A DNA stretch of 64,000 nucleotides from Oryzomicrobium sp. (lineage in GTDB: Bacteria; Pseudomonadota; Gammaproteobacteria; Burkholderiales; Rhodocyclaceae). This document shows positions 1 to 10,772 of this stretch, one piece after another; position 1 is the stretch's first letter; the number at the start of each line of letters is the position of its first letter. A program made the translations under genes and the position numbers. The DNA lies in the NCBI RefSeq assembly GCF_021287045.1, contig NZ_JAJTBG010000014.1:1-64000 (forward strand), given 5' to 3'. A model generated the notes under the pieces. The model did not search any database and was not told where the DNA came from. It saw nothing but the letters and a program-made list of their open reading frames with translations.

Positions 1-703
1 TGGAGGCGATGCGCAGGGCGAAGCACTTCTTGCCGAGCAGGGCGTTGCCGCCGTAGCCGGAACCGTAGGACCAGATCTCCCGGGTTTCCGGGTAGTGCAC
101 GATGTACTTCACGTCCGGGTTGCAGGGCCAGCGGGAGTCCTTCTGGCCGGCTTCCAGGGGGGCGCCCACGGTATGGACGCAGGGCACGAACTCGCCGTCG
201 CCGCCCAGCACGTCGAACACCGGCTTGCCCATGCGGGTCATGGTGCGCATGTTGACGACCACGTAGGGGGAATCGGTGATCTCGATGCCGATGTGGGCGA
301 TGGGGGAACCCAGGGGGCCCATGGAGAAAGGCACCACGTACATGGTGCGGCCCTTCATGCAGCCCTTGAACAGGCCGTTGAGGGTCTCGCGCATCTTGGC
401 CGGGTCTTCCCAGTTGTTAGTGGGGCCGGCGTCTTCCTTCTTGGCGGAACAGATGTAGGTGCGGTCCTCGACCCGGGCCACGTCGGAGGGGTCGGAGAAG
501 GCCAGGTAGGAATTCTTGCGCTTGGCCTCGTTGAGCTTGATCAGGGTGCCGGCCTCGACCATCTGGGCGCACAGGCGGTCGTACTCTTCCTGGGAACCGT
601 CGGCCCAATAGATGGCCTCCGGCTGGGTCAGCTCAGCGATCTGGGCGACCCACTGCTTGAGCCGCTCGTGTTTCACGTAGGCGGGGGCGTTCAGTTGCAC
701 CAT
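1..703 (-). CDS. pckG: Phosphoenolpyruvate carboxykinase (GTP), N-terminal part
   Basis: This is the first 234 codons of GTP-dependent PEP carboxykinase; the rest lies beyond the left edge. The enzyme decarboxylates and phosphorylates oxaloacetate to PEP, the entry step of gluconeogenesis, in the cytosol. The reading frame shows the family's conserved blocks: [12 protein letters not shown] near residue 29, a [13 protein letters not shown] block near residue 115, and [16 protein letters not shown] at the cut end. The last block belongs to the substrate loop just before the kinase motif. The start has a good Shine-Dalgarno, AGGAGA, about 6 nt upstream. It is divergent from maeB across about 780 bp, so two gluconeogenic enzymes share one control region. 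The GTP rather than ATP type is clear from these blocks. Confidence 0.95.
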   Translation of the reverse strand, partial: MVQLNAPAYVKHERLKQWVAQIAELTQPEAIYWADGSQEEYDRLCAQMVEAGTLIKLNEAKRKNSYLAFSDPSDVARVEDRTYICSAKKEDAGPTNNWEDPAKMRETLNGLFKGCMKGRTMYVVPFSMGPLGSPIAHIGIEITDSPYVVVNMRTMTRMGKPVFDVLGGDGEFVPCVHTVGAPLEAGQKDSRWPCNPDVKYIVHYPETREIWSYGSGYGGNALLGKKCFALRIAS

Positions 704-1484
704 GGAAATGTCTCCTCGGAAAAGTGCCTGTGGCTATAAGGATGAAAAGAAGAAAGCCGGAAATGCTGGGGGGCAAAATTAATAATTATGGCCATTTCCC
801 CGGGGCTCCGCAGCGATGCCGTTGCGCGGCAGGGCTGGTGCGGAATCGGGAGGGAAGGGCGGGGGTGGGCGTTTATGCCCGGGAGGCGGGGGGCTGCGTC
901 AGGGGCGGCGCGGCCAGAGGTGCAGCAGAAGAGGGGGCGGAACGGCGAGGGGATCGTGCGGGCGGCGGGTATGCCACGGGTCGGTTTTCGGCCTGCTGCC
1001 GGAGTCCCGTTTTTTGCCCGGGGCGTCGCGGTGGTCTGTGGCGTGTGCGGCGTGCCCGGTGTGTGTGTCGCGGGGCAGGGGAGGCATGTGGCCGGCACGT
1101 TCCACTCCCTCGCTCCCGGCAGCGGGGCGTGGTGAAGCGGACAGTGGTTGCGAGACGACATGCTTTGGGCGAATCTGGACAGTGAGTCCGGCGCCGCTGG
1201 CGTGCTGCAGGCGGGTGCCGTCGTCACGGCCGCGCGGAGCGGGAAAGCTCGTAATTATGCCATTCCGGCCGTTTTACCGAAAGACGCCCCGAAAGACATC
1301 CGGTGAGGTGCCCTGCGTAGCGGGTGGCCGCGTGGGCGCTTGTTCTGCAATCGTATTGCTATAATCCGGAATGACAATTCATCAGGCGAAATAAAAAGAC
1401 GGGCCCGGCTAGGGGGAAAACGCCTTTCCCGCCACGAAAGCCCGCCGTTTCGTTTCCACCACACCGCACCAGAGGAACTGGATC
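704..1484. other. Intergenic region between pckG and maeB
   Basis: No gene is supported in these 781 bp. Open frames exist on both strands, but their translations are low-complexity and rich in Arg, Pro and Gly, as expected from noncoding GC-rich DNA. An AT-rich patch at about 775-795 is a reasonable place for the pckG promoter on the minus strand. A G/T-rich stretch lies at about 1030-1085. The maeB promoter is near 1360. Confidence 0.6.
1357..1365 (+). promoter_or_regulatory. Extended -10 promoter upstream of maeB
   Basis: TG, one base, then a perfect TATAAT at 1360-1365 form an extended -10 element. No good -35 is seen at 17 bp, which is common for extended -10 promoters. It lies about 120 bp upstream of the maeB start. 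Confidence 0.5.
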
Positions 1485-3761
1485 ATGGATAAGGATCAAC
1501 TGCGCGACGCCGCCCTGTATTACCACCGCAATCCCAAGCCCGGGAAGATTTCCGTCACGCCGACCAAGCAGCTGACCAACCAGTACGATCTTTCCATGGC
1601 CTACTCCCCGGGTGTAGCGGCCGCCTGCGAGGAAATCGTCGCCAACCCGGCCGAAGCGTCCACCGTCACTGCCCGGGCCAACCTGGTCGGGGTCATCACC
1701 AACGGCACCGCCGTGCTCGGCCTGGGCAACATCGGCCCCCTGGCCGCCAAACCGGTGATGGAAGGCAAGGGTGTGCTGTTCAAGAAGTTCGCCAACATCG
1801 ATGTTTTCGACCTGGAAATCGCCCAGAACGACCCGGACCAACTGATCGAGACCATCGCCAGCCTGGAGCCCACCTTCGGCGGCATCAATCTGGAAGACAT
1901 CAAGGCGCCCGAGTGCTTCTACATCGAGAAGAAGCTGCGCGAGCGGATGAAGATTCCCGTCTTCCACGACGATCAGCATGGCACCGCCATCGTGGTCGGC
2001 GCCGCCATCCTCAATGGCCTTACCTACTTGGGCAAGGACCTCAAGCAGATCAAGCTGGTCACCTCCGGCGCTGGCGCCGCCGCCCTGGCCTGCCTGGACC
2101 TGCTGGTGATGCTGGGCGTGCCGGTGGAGAACATCTGGGTCACCGACATCAAGGGCGTGGTCTATGAAGGCCGGGTCGAGGAGATGGACGAGATCAAGGC
2201 CCGCTACGCCAAGAAGACCGATGCCCGTACCCTGGGCGAGGTCATCGAAGGCGCCGACGTGTTCCTCGGCCTGTCCGCCGGCGGCGTGCTGAAGCAGGAG
2301 ATGGTGGCCAAGATGGCCAAGAATCCCCTGATCCTGGCCCTGGCCAACCCGACTCCGGAAATCCTGCCGGACCTGGTGAAGGAAGTGCGGGACGACGCCA
2401 TCATCGCCACCGGCCGTTCCGACTATCCGAACCAGGTCAACAACGTCCTGTGCTTCCCCTTCATCTTCCGCGGCGCCCTGGACGTGGGCGCCACCACCAT
2501 CACCGAAGAGATGAAGCTGGCCGCCGTGCGAGCCATCGCCGAACTAGCCCGGGCCGAGCAGAGCGAAATCGTTGCCGCCGCCTACGGCGAAAAGGTCTCC
2601 GGCTTCGGTCCCGAGTACCTGATTCCCAAGCCCTTCGACCCCCGCCTGATCGTCAAGATCGCCCCGGCGGTGGCCCAGGCGGCTATGGATTCGGGCGTCG
2701 CCACCCGGCCGATCCGGGACTTCGACGCCTACGTGCAGAGCCTCAACGAGTTCGTCTGGCATTCCGGCCTGATCATGAAGCCGGTGTTCGCCACCGCCAA
2801 GCGCGAGCCCAAGCGCATCGCCTTCTCCGAGGGCGAGGACGAGCGCGTGCTGCGCGCCGTCCAGGTGATCCGCGAAGAGGGCATCGCCCAACCGCTCCTG
2901 ATCGGCCGCCCGGCGGTGATCAACGCCCGTATCGAGGCCGCCGGCCTGCGCATCCGCGCCGGCGTCGATTTCGACATCCTCGATCCGGACAACAACCCCC
3001 GTTACGAAGACTTCTGGCGCGAGTACCACGGCCTGATGGAGCGCAAGGGCGTGTCGGTGGACTACGCCAAGCGCGAGGTGCGCCGCCGCCTGACCCTGGC
3101 CGGCTCCCTGGCGGTGCGCCTGGGCATGGCCGACGGCCTGATCTGCGGCACCTTCGGCAAGCCCGACCTGCACCGCTACTACGTCGAGAACATCATCGGC
3201 TACGCCCCGGGCGTGCAGCGCTACTCGACCATGAACCTGCTGATCCTGCCGAGCAGCACCGTGTTCATCGCCGACACCTATGTGAACTACGACCCCAGCG
3301 CCGAACAGCTCACCGACATGACCCTGCTGGCGGCAGAGGAAATCCGCCGCTTCGGCGTGGCGCCCAAGGTGGCCCTGCTGTCCCATTCCTCCTTCGGCAC
3401 CGAGGATTCCCCCACCTCGCTGAAGATGCGCGAGACCCTGGGCCGGCTGCGCGAACGCGCCCCGGACCTGGAGGTGGAAGGCGAAATGCACGGCGACGCG
3501 GCCCTGGACGAGCAGATCCGCCAGCGGGTGTTCCCCAACTCCCGACTCAAGGGCTCGGCTAACCTGCTGGTGATGCCGACCCTGGACGCCGCCAACATCG
3601 CCTTCAACCTGCTCAAGGTGGCGGCCGGCGACAACCTCACGGTGGGTCCCATCATGCTCGGCACCGCCAAGCCGGTGCACATCCTGACCCCCACGGCCAC
3701 GGTGCGGCGCATCGTCAACATGACCGCCCTGACGGTGGTGGATGCGGGCATGACACGCTGA
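1485..3761 (+). CDS. maeB: NADP-dependent malic enzyme with C-terminal phosphotransacetylase-like domain
   Basis: This 758-residue protein is the large, MaeB type. It oxidatively decarboxylates malate to pyruvate with NADP. The malic enzyme part fills about residues 1-400: the catalytic tyrosine region [13 protein letters not shown] (Y40), the metal-binding VFHDDQHGT, and the nucleotide-binding [14 protein letters not shown]. Residues from about 430 to the end resemble phosphate acetyltransferase ([18 protein letters not shown]-type block and [20 protein letters not shown]-type block). In known MaeB proteins this part is regulatory (acetyl-CoA sensing) and not catalytic. Shine-Dalgarno AGAGGA lies 8-10 nt before the ATG. 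A strong terminator follows, so it is probably a single-gene unit. Confidence 0.96.
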   Translation: MDKDQLRDAALYYHRNPKPGKISVTPTKQLTNQYDLSMAYSPGVAAACEEIVANPAEASTVTARANLVGVITNGTAVLGLGNIGPLAAKPVMEGKGVLFKKFANIDVFDLEIAQNDPDQLIETIASLEPTFGGINLEDIKAPECFYIEKKLRERMKIPVFHDDQHGTAIVVGAAILNGLTYLGKDLKQIKLVTSGAGAAALACLDLLVMLGVPVENIWVTDIKGVVYEGRVEEMDEIKARYAKKTDARTLGEVIEGADVFLGLSAGGVLKQEMVAKMAKNPLILALANPTPEILPDLVKEVRDDAIIATGRSDYPNQVNNVLCFPFIFRGALDVGATTITEEMKLAAVRAIAELARAEQSEIVAAAYGEKVSGFGPEYLIPKPFDPRLIVKIAPAVAQAAMDSGVATRPIRDFDAYVQSLNEFVWHSGLIMKPVFATAKREPKRIAFSEGEDERVLRAVQVIREEGIAQPLLIGRPAVINARIEAAGLRIRAGVDFDILDPDNNPRYEDFWREYHGLMERKGVSVDYAKREVRRRLTLAGSLAVRLGMADGLICGTFGKPDLHRYYVENIIGYAPGVQRYSTMNLLILPSSTVFIADTYVNYDPSAEQLTDMTLLAAEEIRRFGVAPKVALLSHSSFGTEDSPTSLKMRETLGRLRERAPDLEVEGEMHGDAALDEQIRQRVFPNSRLKGSANLLVMPTLDAANIAFNLLKVAAGDNLTVGPIMLGTAKPVHILTPTATVRRIVNMTALTVVDAGMTR

Positions 3762-3785
3762 TACGGCGGGGAGACTGACTCAAGA

Positions 3786-3821
3786 AAGGGGATTAGGTTG
3801 ATAGCCTATCCCCTTATTTTT
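3786..3821 (+). terminator. Rho-independent terminator after maeB
   Basis: The left arm AAGGGGAT(T)AGG pairs with CCTATCCCCTT around a short loop with one bulged T, and ATTTTT follows. It closes the maeB unit. Confidence 0.85.
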
Positions 3822-3854
3822 CTTGATTTACCGGGTTCGGCTGATAAACTGGCG

Positions 3855-3860
3855 TAGAAT
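3855..3860 (+). promoter_or_regulatory. Candidate -10 (TAGAAT) before the pbpG-like gene
   Basis: TAGAAT lies about 135 bp upstream of the start. The same hexamer occurs upstream of the LysR gene (17535-17540) and aroG (44064-44069), which supports it as a local -10 form. No convincing -35 is seen. Confidence 0.3.
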
Positions 3861-3995
3861 CCTGCGCCAGCTTGTTGCCGTTGTGGCGTAGTGTTGGCGC
3901 CGTCGCACCGCACCCCGTTACAACGTACTTTTTCACCCCCGTTTTCACCCTGTTTCGACCCGGGATTGCTTCTAGTCCCGCCCCGGAGAGTACCG

Positions 3996-5027
3996 ATGCC
4001 CGCCCCTTCTCTTCGTGCCTGGCTGTGCACCTCCCTGATGGTTTCAGTCGCCGCCCTGGCGACCCCTGCGGCTGTCCTGGCCGCGGCCGCAGATAAGGCC
4101 CCCACCCACGCCACCAAGAAAAAGGCCAAGCCGGCGGCCAAGAGCACTGCCGCCGCCAAGCCCAAGGCGGTCAAGGCCAGCGCCAAAGCCCCCGCCGCCA
4201 AGCCGGCGGTGCGCAAGCACGTGCATAAGGTTTCGATGGCCGACCCCAACGACTGGGTCGGCTCCACCCGCGCCCTGGGCCTCCAGTCCAGCGCCGCCCT
4301 GGTGCAGGACCTGACCACCGGCGAACTGGTATTCGAGAAGAACGCCGGCACGGTGGTGCCGATCGCCTCGATCACCAAGCTGATGACCGCCATGGTGGCC
4401 CTGGACGCCCAGCCCAACCTGAATGAAATCCTGACCATCAGCGAAGAGGATGTGGACACCCTCAAGGGCAGCCGTTCCCGCCTTCACGTCGGCACCCAGT
4501 TGAGCCGCGAGCAGGCCCTGCTGCTGGCCCTGATGTCCTCGGAAAACCGCGCCGCCCATTCCCTGTCGCGCCACTACCCGGGCGGCACCCCGGCCTTCGT
4601 TGCGGCCATGAACCGCAAGGCCCAGGCCCTGGGCATGACCCACACCCGCTTCGAAGATCCCACCGGCCTCACCGCCAACAACGTGTCCACCGCCCGGGAT
4701 CTGGCCAAGATGGTGTCGGCGGCCCACCACTACCCCCTGATCCGCGAGTTCTCCACCACGCCGGGTTCCACCGTGGAACTGGGCGGGCGGCCCATGGCCT
4801 TCAACAACACCAACGCCCTGGTGAAGAGCGACAGCTGGGAAATCGGCCTGTCCAAGACCGGCTTCATCCAGGAAGCGGGCAAGTGCCTGGTGATGCAGGC
4901 CCACGTGGCCGGTCGCCCGGTGGCCATCGTGCTGCTCGATTCTTCCGGCAAGCTCACCCGCATCGGCGACGCCAACCGCATCAAGCGCTGGATGGAATCC
5001 AGCGCCGGCAAGGCGACCCGGGCCTGA
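3996..5027 (+). CDS. pbpG: D-alanyl-D-alanine endopeptidase (PBP7/PbpG type)
   Basis: A periplasmic serine peptidase that cleaves D-Ala-containing peptidoglycan cross-links. All three active-site motifs of the peptidase S11 family are present: SITK (in PIASITKLMTAM), SEN (in MSSENRAA) and KTG (in LSKTGFIQ). I chose the internal ATG at 3996 because it follows GGAGAG and opens a signal peptide (Arg, hydrophobic core, ending near AVLAAA). The reading frame stays open upstream to 3891 but encodes no plausible N-terminus. After the signal peptide come about 60 residues rich in Lys, Ala and Pro, possibly a flexible or wall-binding linker. The mature catalytic domain starts near DPNDWVGSTRALGLQSS. 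The length is 343 residues. Confidence 0.92.
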   Translation: MPAPSLRAWLCTSLMVSVAALATPAAVLAAAADKAPTHATKKKAKPAAKSTAAAKPKAVKASAKAPAAKPAVRKHVHKVSMADPNDWVGSTRALGLQSSAALVQDLTTGELVFEKNAGTVVPIASITKLMTAMVALDAQPNLNEILTISEEDVDTLKGSRSRLHVGTQLSREQALLLALMSSENRAAHSLSRHYPGGTPAFVAAMNRKAQALGMTHTRFEDPTGLTANNVSTARDLAKMVSAAHHYPLIREFSTTPGSTVELGGRPMAFNNTNALVKSDSWEIGLSKTGFIQEAGKCLVMQAHVAGRPVAIVLLDSSGKLTRIGDANRIKRWMESSAGKATRA

Positions 5028-5057
5028 CCGGCCCAGGCTCCGGCCACTCCGTTCCAG

Positions 5058-5086
5058 CGAAGCCGCGGCCTTGTGCCGCGGCTTCG
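5058..5086 (+). terminator. Hairpin after pbpG
   Basis: A perfect 12-bp stem (CGAAGCCGCGGC and its complement) with loop CTTGT. Only a short T-rich tail (TCATTTCT) follows, so termination may be partial and dctP may be reached by read-through. Confidence 0.55.
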
Positions 5087-5118
5087 TCATTTCTAGACCA
5101 AGAAGGAGACATTCCCCC

Positions 5119-6213
<1,095 letters not shown>

Positions 6214-6236
6214 CCGCGCCAGGCCGCAAAAAACGA

Positions 6237-6259
6237 CGGGCGCCCTGGGGCGCCCGTTT
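6237..6259. terminator. Bidirectional terminator between dctP and the iclR gene
   Basis: The stem CGGGCGCC/GGCGCCCG has loop CTGG, with TTT after it on the plus strand and an A-run before it (a T-run for the minus strand). It sits between two convergent genes. Confidence 0.75.
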
Positions 6260-6279
6260 CGCATGGTGCTGGCGGCGGC

Positions 6280-7056
6280 TTACTTGCGCGGCTTGACGTA
6301 GCCCAGGGCGTGGGAGATGTCGTCGGCGGTGGTGCGCAGCAGGTCGATCCAGTCGGCGTTGTGGCGCTCGGTGGGGGCCGAGACGGACAGGCCGGCCACC
6401 AGGTGGCCTTCGTCGTCGCGCACCGGCACGGCCACGCACTTCAGGCCGACCTCGGCCTCCTCGTTGTCGAACGAGACGGCGTGGCGGCGGATCCAGTCCA
6501 GCTCCTTCTCCAGGGCGGGCAGGGAGGTGAGGGAGTGGGCGGTCTTGCCCGGCAGCCCGGTGCGCTTGGCGTAATCCTTGACCTTTTGCAGGCCGTCCTC
6601 GGCGAGGAACAGTTTGCCGGCGGAGGTGAGGTGCAGGGGCGCCCGGCCGCCGACCAGGTAAACCACCCGGATCAGGGAACGGCCGCTGGAAGTCCGCTCG
6701 ATGTAGACGATTTCATCCTCGTGGCGGATGCCCAGGTTGATGCTCTCGCCGACCTGCTCGTGCAGGCTCTGCATGAAGGGCTGGGCCACTTCGCGCAGGT
6801 TGAGGCGCGATTTGACCAGGTTGCCCAGTTCGAGCAGGCGGATGCCCAGCCGGTAGGCGCCGGGATCGTGGCGCTCGACGAACCGGGAGCCGGTCATGGC
6901 GGCCAGGATGCGGTGGGCGGTGGACGGGTGCAGCCCGGTGGTCTGGGCCAGCTGCTTGAGGCTGACCGCGTCGGGAGAATCGGCCAGGGCGTCGAGGAGC
7001 GCCATCATGCGCTCGATCACCTGAATCGAATTCTTCCCTTCCTGCCTTTCGGCCAT
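6280..7056 (-). CDS. IclR-family transcriptional regulator
   Basis: 258 residues with the standard two-domain IclR layout. A winged helix-turn-helix fills about residues 8-70 (SIQVIERMMALLDAL, LKQLAQTTGLHPSTAHRIL). An effector domain runs to the end, with the conserved HLTSAGKLFLA and GLKCVAVPV blocks. It is divergent from lutA, with start codons about 170 bp apart, so it is the likely regulator of the lactate genes and perhaps of dctP. Lactate regulators in other bacteria are usually GntR-type (LutR, LldR), so IclR control would be a variation. The effector is unknown. Confidence 0.93.
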   Translation of the reverse strand: MAERQEGKNSIQVIERMMALLDALADSPDAVSLKQLAQTTGLHPSTAHRILAAMTGSRFVERHDPGAYRLGIRLLELGNLVKSRLNLREVAQPFMQSLHEQVGESINLGIRHEDEIVYIERTSSGRSLIRVVYLVGGRAPLHLTSAGKLFLAEDGLQKVKDYAKRTGLPGKTAHSLTSLPALEKELDWIRRHAVSFDNEEAEVGLKCVAVPVRDDEGHLVAGLSVSAPTERHNADWIDLLRTTADDISHALGYVKPRK

Positions 7057-7151
7057 GGATGTTCTTTCCGTGAAATCTGCGGGGGGTCAAAAAAAGCGTT
7101 TGCAAGCACTGGTGCGGCTTTCCGAGGAGAGCGAAACAGTGCGCGCGGAAC

Positions 7152-7157
7152 TATAAT
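7152..7157 (+). promoter_or_regulatory. -10 element (TATAAT) for the lut cluster
   Basis: A perfect TATAAT lies 68 bp upstream of the lutA start, in the IclR/lutA divergent region. The -35 is weak, which fits an activated promoter. Confidence 0.4.
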
Positions 7158-7225
7158 CGGTTTTTTGCCAAATCGGCGCGCGGCCTCCCGCTGGGGCAGG
7201 CTTGTGCGTCGCAATATTCTACCCC

Positions 7226-7966
7226 ATGCGTGTTGCCCTCTTCGTCACCTGTCTGGTGGACCTGATGCGTCCCCGCATCGGCTTTGCCGCCCTGGACCTG
7301 CTCGAAGCCGCCGGCTGCGAGGTGACGGTTCCCGCCGCCCAGACCTGCTGCGGCCAGCCCGCCTTCAACTCCGGCGACCGCGCCCTGGCTACCCAGCTGG
7401 CGCAAAAGACCATCGCCGAGTTCGAAGGCTTCGACTACGTGGTCGCACCGTCCGGCTCCTGCGCCGACCAGGTCCGCAGCGAGTACCCGGGGTTGTTTGC
7501 CGAAGGCTCCGAGTGGCGCCGCCGCGCCGAGGCCCTGGCGCCGAAGGTGTTCGAGCTGACCGACTTCCTGGCCAACGTCCTCAAGGTCGAGGCCGTGCCC
7601 GGCCGCTTCGACGGCAGCGTCACCTATCACGACTCCTGCACCGGCCTGCGCAGCCTCAAGATCAAGTCCCAGCCCCGGGACCTGCTGGCCAAGGTGCCGG
7701 GCCTGACCCTCAGCGAAATGGAGGCCTGCGAGGAGTGCTGCGGCTTCGGCGGCACCTTCTCGATCAAGTACGGCGACGTCTCGGCGGCCATCGGCGAGCG
7801 CAAGTGCAACAACATCCGCGCCGCCGGCACCGACGCCGTGGTCGGCGGCGACCTGGGCTGCCTGCTGCACATCGAGGGCAAGCTGCGCCGCATGGGCGAC
7901 GAGACCACCCGGGTGCTGCATGTGGCCGAAGTGCTGGCCGGCACCGGCAACGGCGGGGAGAACTGA
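7226..7966 (+). CDS. lutA: L-lactate utilisation (Fe-S)-binding subunit LutA
   Basis: 246 residues with two cysteine-rich CCG domains: TCCGQPAFNSG near residue 38 and CEECCGFGG near residue 168. This is the hallmark of LutA/YkgE. With LutB and LutC it forms an iron-sulfur complex that oxidises L-lactate to pyruvate at the inner face of the membrane. I chose ATG 7226 because MRVALFVTCLVD is the family's usual N-terminus. lutB begins 3 nt after the stop, which indicates translational coupling. Confidence 0.94.
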   Translation: MRVALFVTCLVDLMRPRIGFAALDLLEAAGCEVTVPAAQTCCGQPAFNSGDRALATQLAQKTIAEFEGFDYVVAPSGSCADQVRSEYPGLFAEGSEWRRRAEALAPKVFELTDFLANVLKVEAVPGRFDGSVTYHDSCTGLRSLKIKSQPRDLLAKVPGLTLSEMEACEECCGFGGTFSIKYGDVSAAIGERKCNNIRAAGTDAVVGGDLGCLLHIEGKLRRMGDETTRVLHVAEVLAGTGNGGEN

Positions 7967-7968
7967 CC

Positions 7969-9402
7969 GTGGAAGTGCGCTCCATCGAATTCAAGCAGCG
8001 CGCCTCCGAGCGCGCCATCGACGGTTCCCTGCAAGGCAAGCTGAAGACCGCCAAGGGCCTCTTCGTCGGCGGCCGGGCCCGGGCCGTGGCCCGCTTCGAC
8101 GCCGAGGGCGGCGACTTCGAGGCCCTGCGCGACGTCGGCCGCGGCATCCGCGACGAGGTGCTCGACAACCTGGACGTGTGGCTGGAAACCTTCGAGCGGA
8201 ACGCCACCGCCCGCGGCGCCACCGTGCTGTGGGCCCGGGACGGCGCCGAGATCAGCCGCCTGGTGGTGGAGATCGCCCAGCGCCACGGGGTGAAGAAGGC
8301 CATCAAGTCCAAGTCCATGCTCTCGGAAGAAGCCGGGCTGAACGAGGCCCTGGAGGCCGTGGGCGTCGCCTCGATCGAGACCGACCTGGGCGAGTACATC
8401 ATCCAGCTGGCCAAGGAGCCGCCCTCCCACATCATCGCCCCGGCCATCCACAAGAATAAGGAAGAGGTCGCCGACCTCTTCGAGCAGCACCACCACAAGC
8501 CGCGCAAGACCGAGATCGCCGAGATGACCCGGGAAGCCCGGGAGGTGCTGCGCAGCCACTTCGTCTCCGCCGACATGGGCATTACCGGCGGCAACTTCCT
8601 GGTGGCCGAAACCGGCTCGGTGGCCCTGGTGACCAACGAGGGCAACGGCCGCATGGTCACTACCATGCCCAAGGTGCACGTGGCGGTGGTGGGGGTGGAA
8701 AAGGTCATTCCCACCCTCAACGACCTGGCCGCCCTGCTGCGCCTGCTGCCCCGCTCGGCCACCGGCCAGACCATCTCCAACTACGTGTCGCTGCTCACCG
8801 GGGTCAAGTCCGAGGCCGACCGGGACGGGGCGGAGCACCTCTACTACATCCTGGTGGACAACGGCCGGGTCGGCCTGGTCGGCTCCGAATTCCAGGAGAT
8901 GCTGCGCTGCATCCGCTGCGGCGCCTGCATGAACCACTGCCCGGTGTACCAGACCATCGGCGGCCACGCCTACGGCTGGGTCTACCCCGGTCCCATGGGC
9001 TCGGTGCTGACGCCCTTGTACACCGGCCTCGACAAGGCGCCGGACCTGCCCCACGCCGCCACCTTGTGCAACCAGTGCGGCGTGGTTTGCCCGGTGAAGA
9101 TTCCCCTGCCCGAGCTGCTGCGCAAGCTGCGCGAAAAGCAGGTGCAGACCGGCGTCGGTACCGCCACGGCCAAGGCCGAGCGGCGCGCCCTCAAACTGTG
9201 GGGCTTCGCCGCGCGCAATCCGCGCCTGTACGCCTTCGGCGCCCGGATCGCCACCCGCTACCTGAAGTGGCTGGCCGGCGGCAAGGACCGCATCCAGGTG
9301 CTCACCATGGTGCCGGAATGGACCAAGGGCCGCGATTTCCCCGCCCCCGAGGGCAAGACCTTCCGCGAGCTGTACGCCCAGCGCGCTGCCCGCCGCCGCT
9401 GA
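7969..9402 (+). CDS. lutB: L-lactate utilisation iron-sulfur protein LutB
   Basis: 477 residues starting with GTG two bases after the lutA stop codon; the open frame further upstream overlaps lutA and is a shadow. The LUD domain comes first ([30 protein letters not shown]). A ferredoxin-type domain follows, with [12 protein letters not shown] and [10 protein letters not shown] binding two [4Fe-4S] clusters. The C-terminal tail ends in the usual [11 protein letters not shown] block. It is the electron-carrying core of the LutABC lactate oxidase. Confidence 0.95.
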   Translation: MEVRSIEFKQRASERAIDGSLQGKLKTAKGLFVGGRARAVARFDAEGGDFEALRDVGRGIRDEVLDNLDVWLETFERNATARGATVLWARDGAEISRLVVEIAQRHGVKKAIKSKSMLSEEAGLNEALEAVGVASIETDLGEYIIQLAKEPPSHIIAPAIHKNKEEVADLFEQHHHKPRKTEIAEMTREAREVLRSHFVSADMGITGGNFLVAETGSVALVTNEGNGRMVTTMPKVHVAVVGVEKVIPTLNDLAALLRLLPRSATGQTISNYVSLLTGVKSEADRDGAEHLYYILVDNGRVGLVGSEFQEMLRCIRCGACMNHCPVYQTIGGHAYGWVYPGPMGSVLTPLYTGLDKAPDLPHAATLCNQCGVVCPVKIPLPELLRKLREKQVQTGVGTATAKAERRALKLWGFAARNPRLYAFGARIATRYLKWLAGGKDRIQVLTMVPEWTKGRDFPAPEGKTFRELYAQRAARRR

Positions 9403-9470
9403 TACTCGCCACCGACACGATTCCGATCGACCGCCGCCGGCCCGGCCGGCGCCAACCACAGGCCTTTCGC

Positions 9471-10175
9471 ATGAAGATTTCCTCCGACGCCCCCGCCCTG
9501 CCGCTCTGGATCGGCGGACGCGCCTTCCTTACCGTCACCCCCGGCTTCTACGACCTGGCCGACGCCAGCGGCCAGGTGCGCTACCGGGTGCCCCTGGGCG
9601 GCGCCGACGAGCTGGCCGAAGCGGCGGCCTCGTCCGCCCGGGCCCTGCCCGGCTGGGCAGCCACTGCGCCGGCGGAGCGGGGCGCCCGCCTCACGGCCCT
9701 GGCCGACCAGGTGGCCACCTACGCCGGACATCTGGCCAAGCTGATTGCCGAGGACACCGGTGCCGCTCCGGAGGCTGCCCAGGCCGAAGTGGCCGCCGCC
9801 GTCGCCGCCCTGCGCGCCGCGGCCGGCACCCTGGAAACCCAGGCGGAGAGCCAATCTCCAGAGGTGGTGGCCGTACTGGCAGATTCCACGCGGTGTTTCG
9901 AGGGGCTGGTGGCAAAGTCCGCGCCAGTATTGGCTTTCGGCGGGGTGGTGATTTTGAAGCCCAGTCCCCGGGGCCCCTCCGCGGCGGTGGCCCTGGCCGA
10001 GCTGTCCACCCGGGCCGGCCTGCCCGACGGGGCGGTGAACCTGGTCCACGGCGACGACGCCCTGGTGGCGGCCCTGGCCGCCTCCGGCGCGGTGGGCCGG
10101 GTGCTGTTCGCCGGGGAGGAGGCCCTGGCGGTCAAACTTCGGCAAATACTCGGCGACCGTTTGGTGGCAGGATGA
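9471..10175 (+). CDS. Degenerate aldehyde dehydrogenase fragment (no active site)
   Basis: The 234 residues align with the first half of an aldehyde dehydrogenase. The N-terminal oligomerisation region and the cofactor-binding block are recognisable ([18 protein letters not shown], then [14 protein letters not shown]). The Pro-Trp-Asn-Phe-Pro block that normally precedes the KPAP motif is replaced by an unrelated stretch (residues about 128-148). The protein stops before the ELGGK glutamate and the catalytic cysteine, so it cannot be a normal dehydrogenase. Codon choice in 9845-9955 and in the last 15 codons is unlike the neighbours (more A/T-rich codons). A dispersed repeat lies at 9913-9940 and a possible degenerate one at the 3' end. 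It could be a decayed gene or a small protein with a new role; the cluster remains intact around it. Confidence 0.6.
   Translation: MKISSDAPALPLWIGGRAFLTVTPGFYDLADASGQVRYRVPLGGADELAEAAASSARALPGWAATAPAERGARLTALADQVATYAGHLAKLIAEDTGAAPEAAQAEVAAAVAALRAAAGTLETQAESQSPEVVAVLADSTRCFEGLVAKSAPVLAFGGVVILKPSPRGPSAAVALAELSTRAGLPDGAVNLVHGDDALVAALAASGAVGRVLFAGEEALAVKLRQILGDRLVAG
9913..9940 (+). repeat. Dispersed CCGCGCCAGTATTGG element, copy A (inside the ALDH fragment)
   Basis: The 15-bp core at 9919-9933 is identical to copies D and E. The flanking AAAG and CTTT are complementary. Here it encodes SAPVLAFG with rare-looking codons. Confidence 0.6.
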
Positions 10176-10285
10176 TTCCGTTGCCCCGGGCCGGCGCGGT
10201 GGCCTGGCCGCCCGCCCGATCCGGGGCACGATGCACATGCAGTAGTCCGTCCGTACCCGACTGTTCCCAACGCAAGGAGAAGAAC

Positions 10286-10756
10286 ATGCAGATCGATATC
10301 GGCATCACCGAGAAGGACCGCAAGAAAATCGCCGAGGGCCTTTCCAAGCTCCTCGCCGACACCTACACGCTCTACCTGAAGACCCACAACTTCCACTGGA
10401 ACGTCACCGGCCCCATGTTCAACACCCTGCACCTGATGTTCGAGGCGCAGTACAACGAACTGGCTCTGGCCGTGGACCTGGTGGCCGAGCGCATCCGCTC
10501 TCTGGGCTTCCCCGCCCCGGGCACCTACTCCGAGTACGCCAAGCTGTCCTCCATCCCCGAGCCCAAGGGCGTGCCCAAGGCCGAGAAGATGATCGAGGAG
10601 CTGGTGGCCGGCCAGGAAGCCGTGGTGCGCACTGCCCGGGCGATCTTCCCGGTGGTCGACAAGGCCAGCGACGAAGCCACCGCCGACCTGCTCACCCAGC
10701 GCATCCAGCTCCACGAAAAGACCGCGTGGATGCTGCGCAGCCTGCTCGAAAAGTAA
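10286..10756 (+). CDS. dps: Dps family ferritin-like DNA-protection protein
   Basis: 156 residues with the Dps ferroxidase signature: [18 protein letters not shown] near residue 32 and the acidic partner FEAQYNEL. Dps dodecamers oxidise and store iron and protect DNA in starvation or peroxide stress. Shine-Dalgarno AAGGAGA precedes the ATG by 6 nt and is the best in this cluster. It lies between lutB and lutC, where it has no known metabolic role. It could protect the iron-sulfur enzymes or simply be an insertion. No clear terminator separates it from its neighbours. Confidence 0.94.
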   Translation: MQIDIGITEKDRKKIAEGLSKLLADTYTLYLKTHNFHWNVTGPMFNTLHLMFEAQYNELALAVDLVAERIRSLGFPAPGTYSEYAKLSSIPEPKGVPKAEKMIEELVAGQEAVVRTARAIFPVVDKASDEATADLLTQRIQLHEKTAWMLRSLLEK

Positions 10757-10772
10757 TCCCGGGCTCGCCGCC

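Noticed and set aside
691-1227. A possible 178-residue protein on the minus strand upstream of pckG
   Set aside because: Pro/Arg/Thr-rich, no family features, no ribosome-binding site, and its 3' end overlaps the pckG start.
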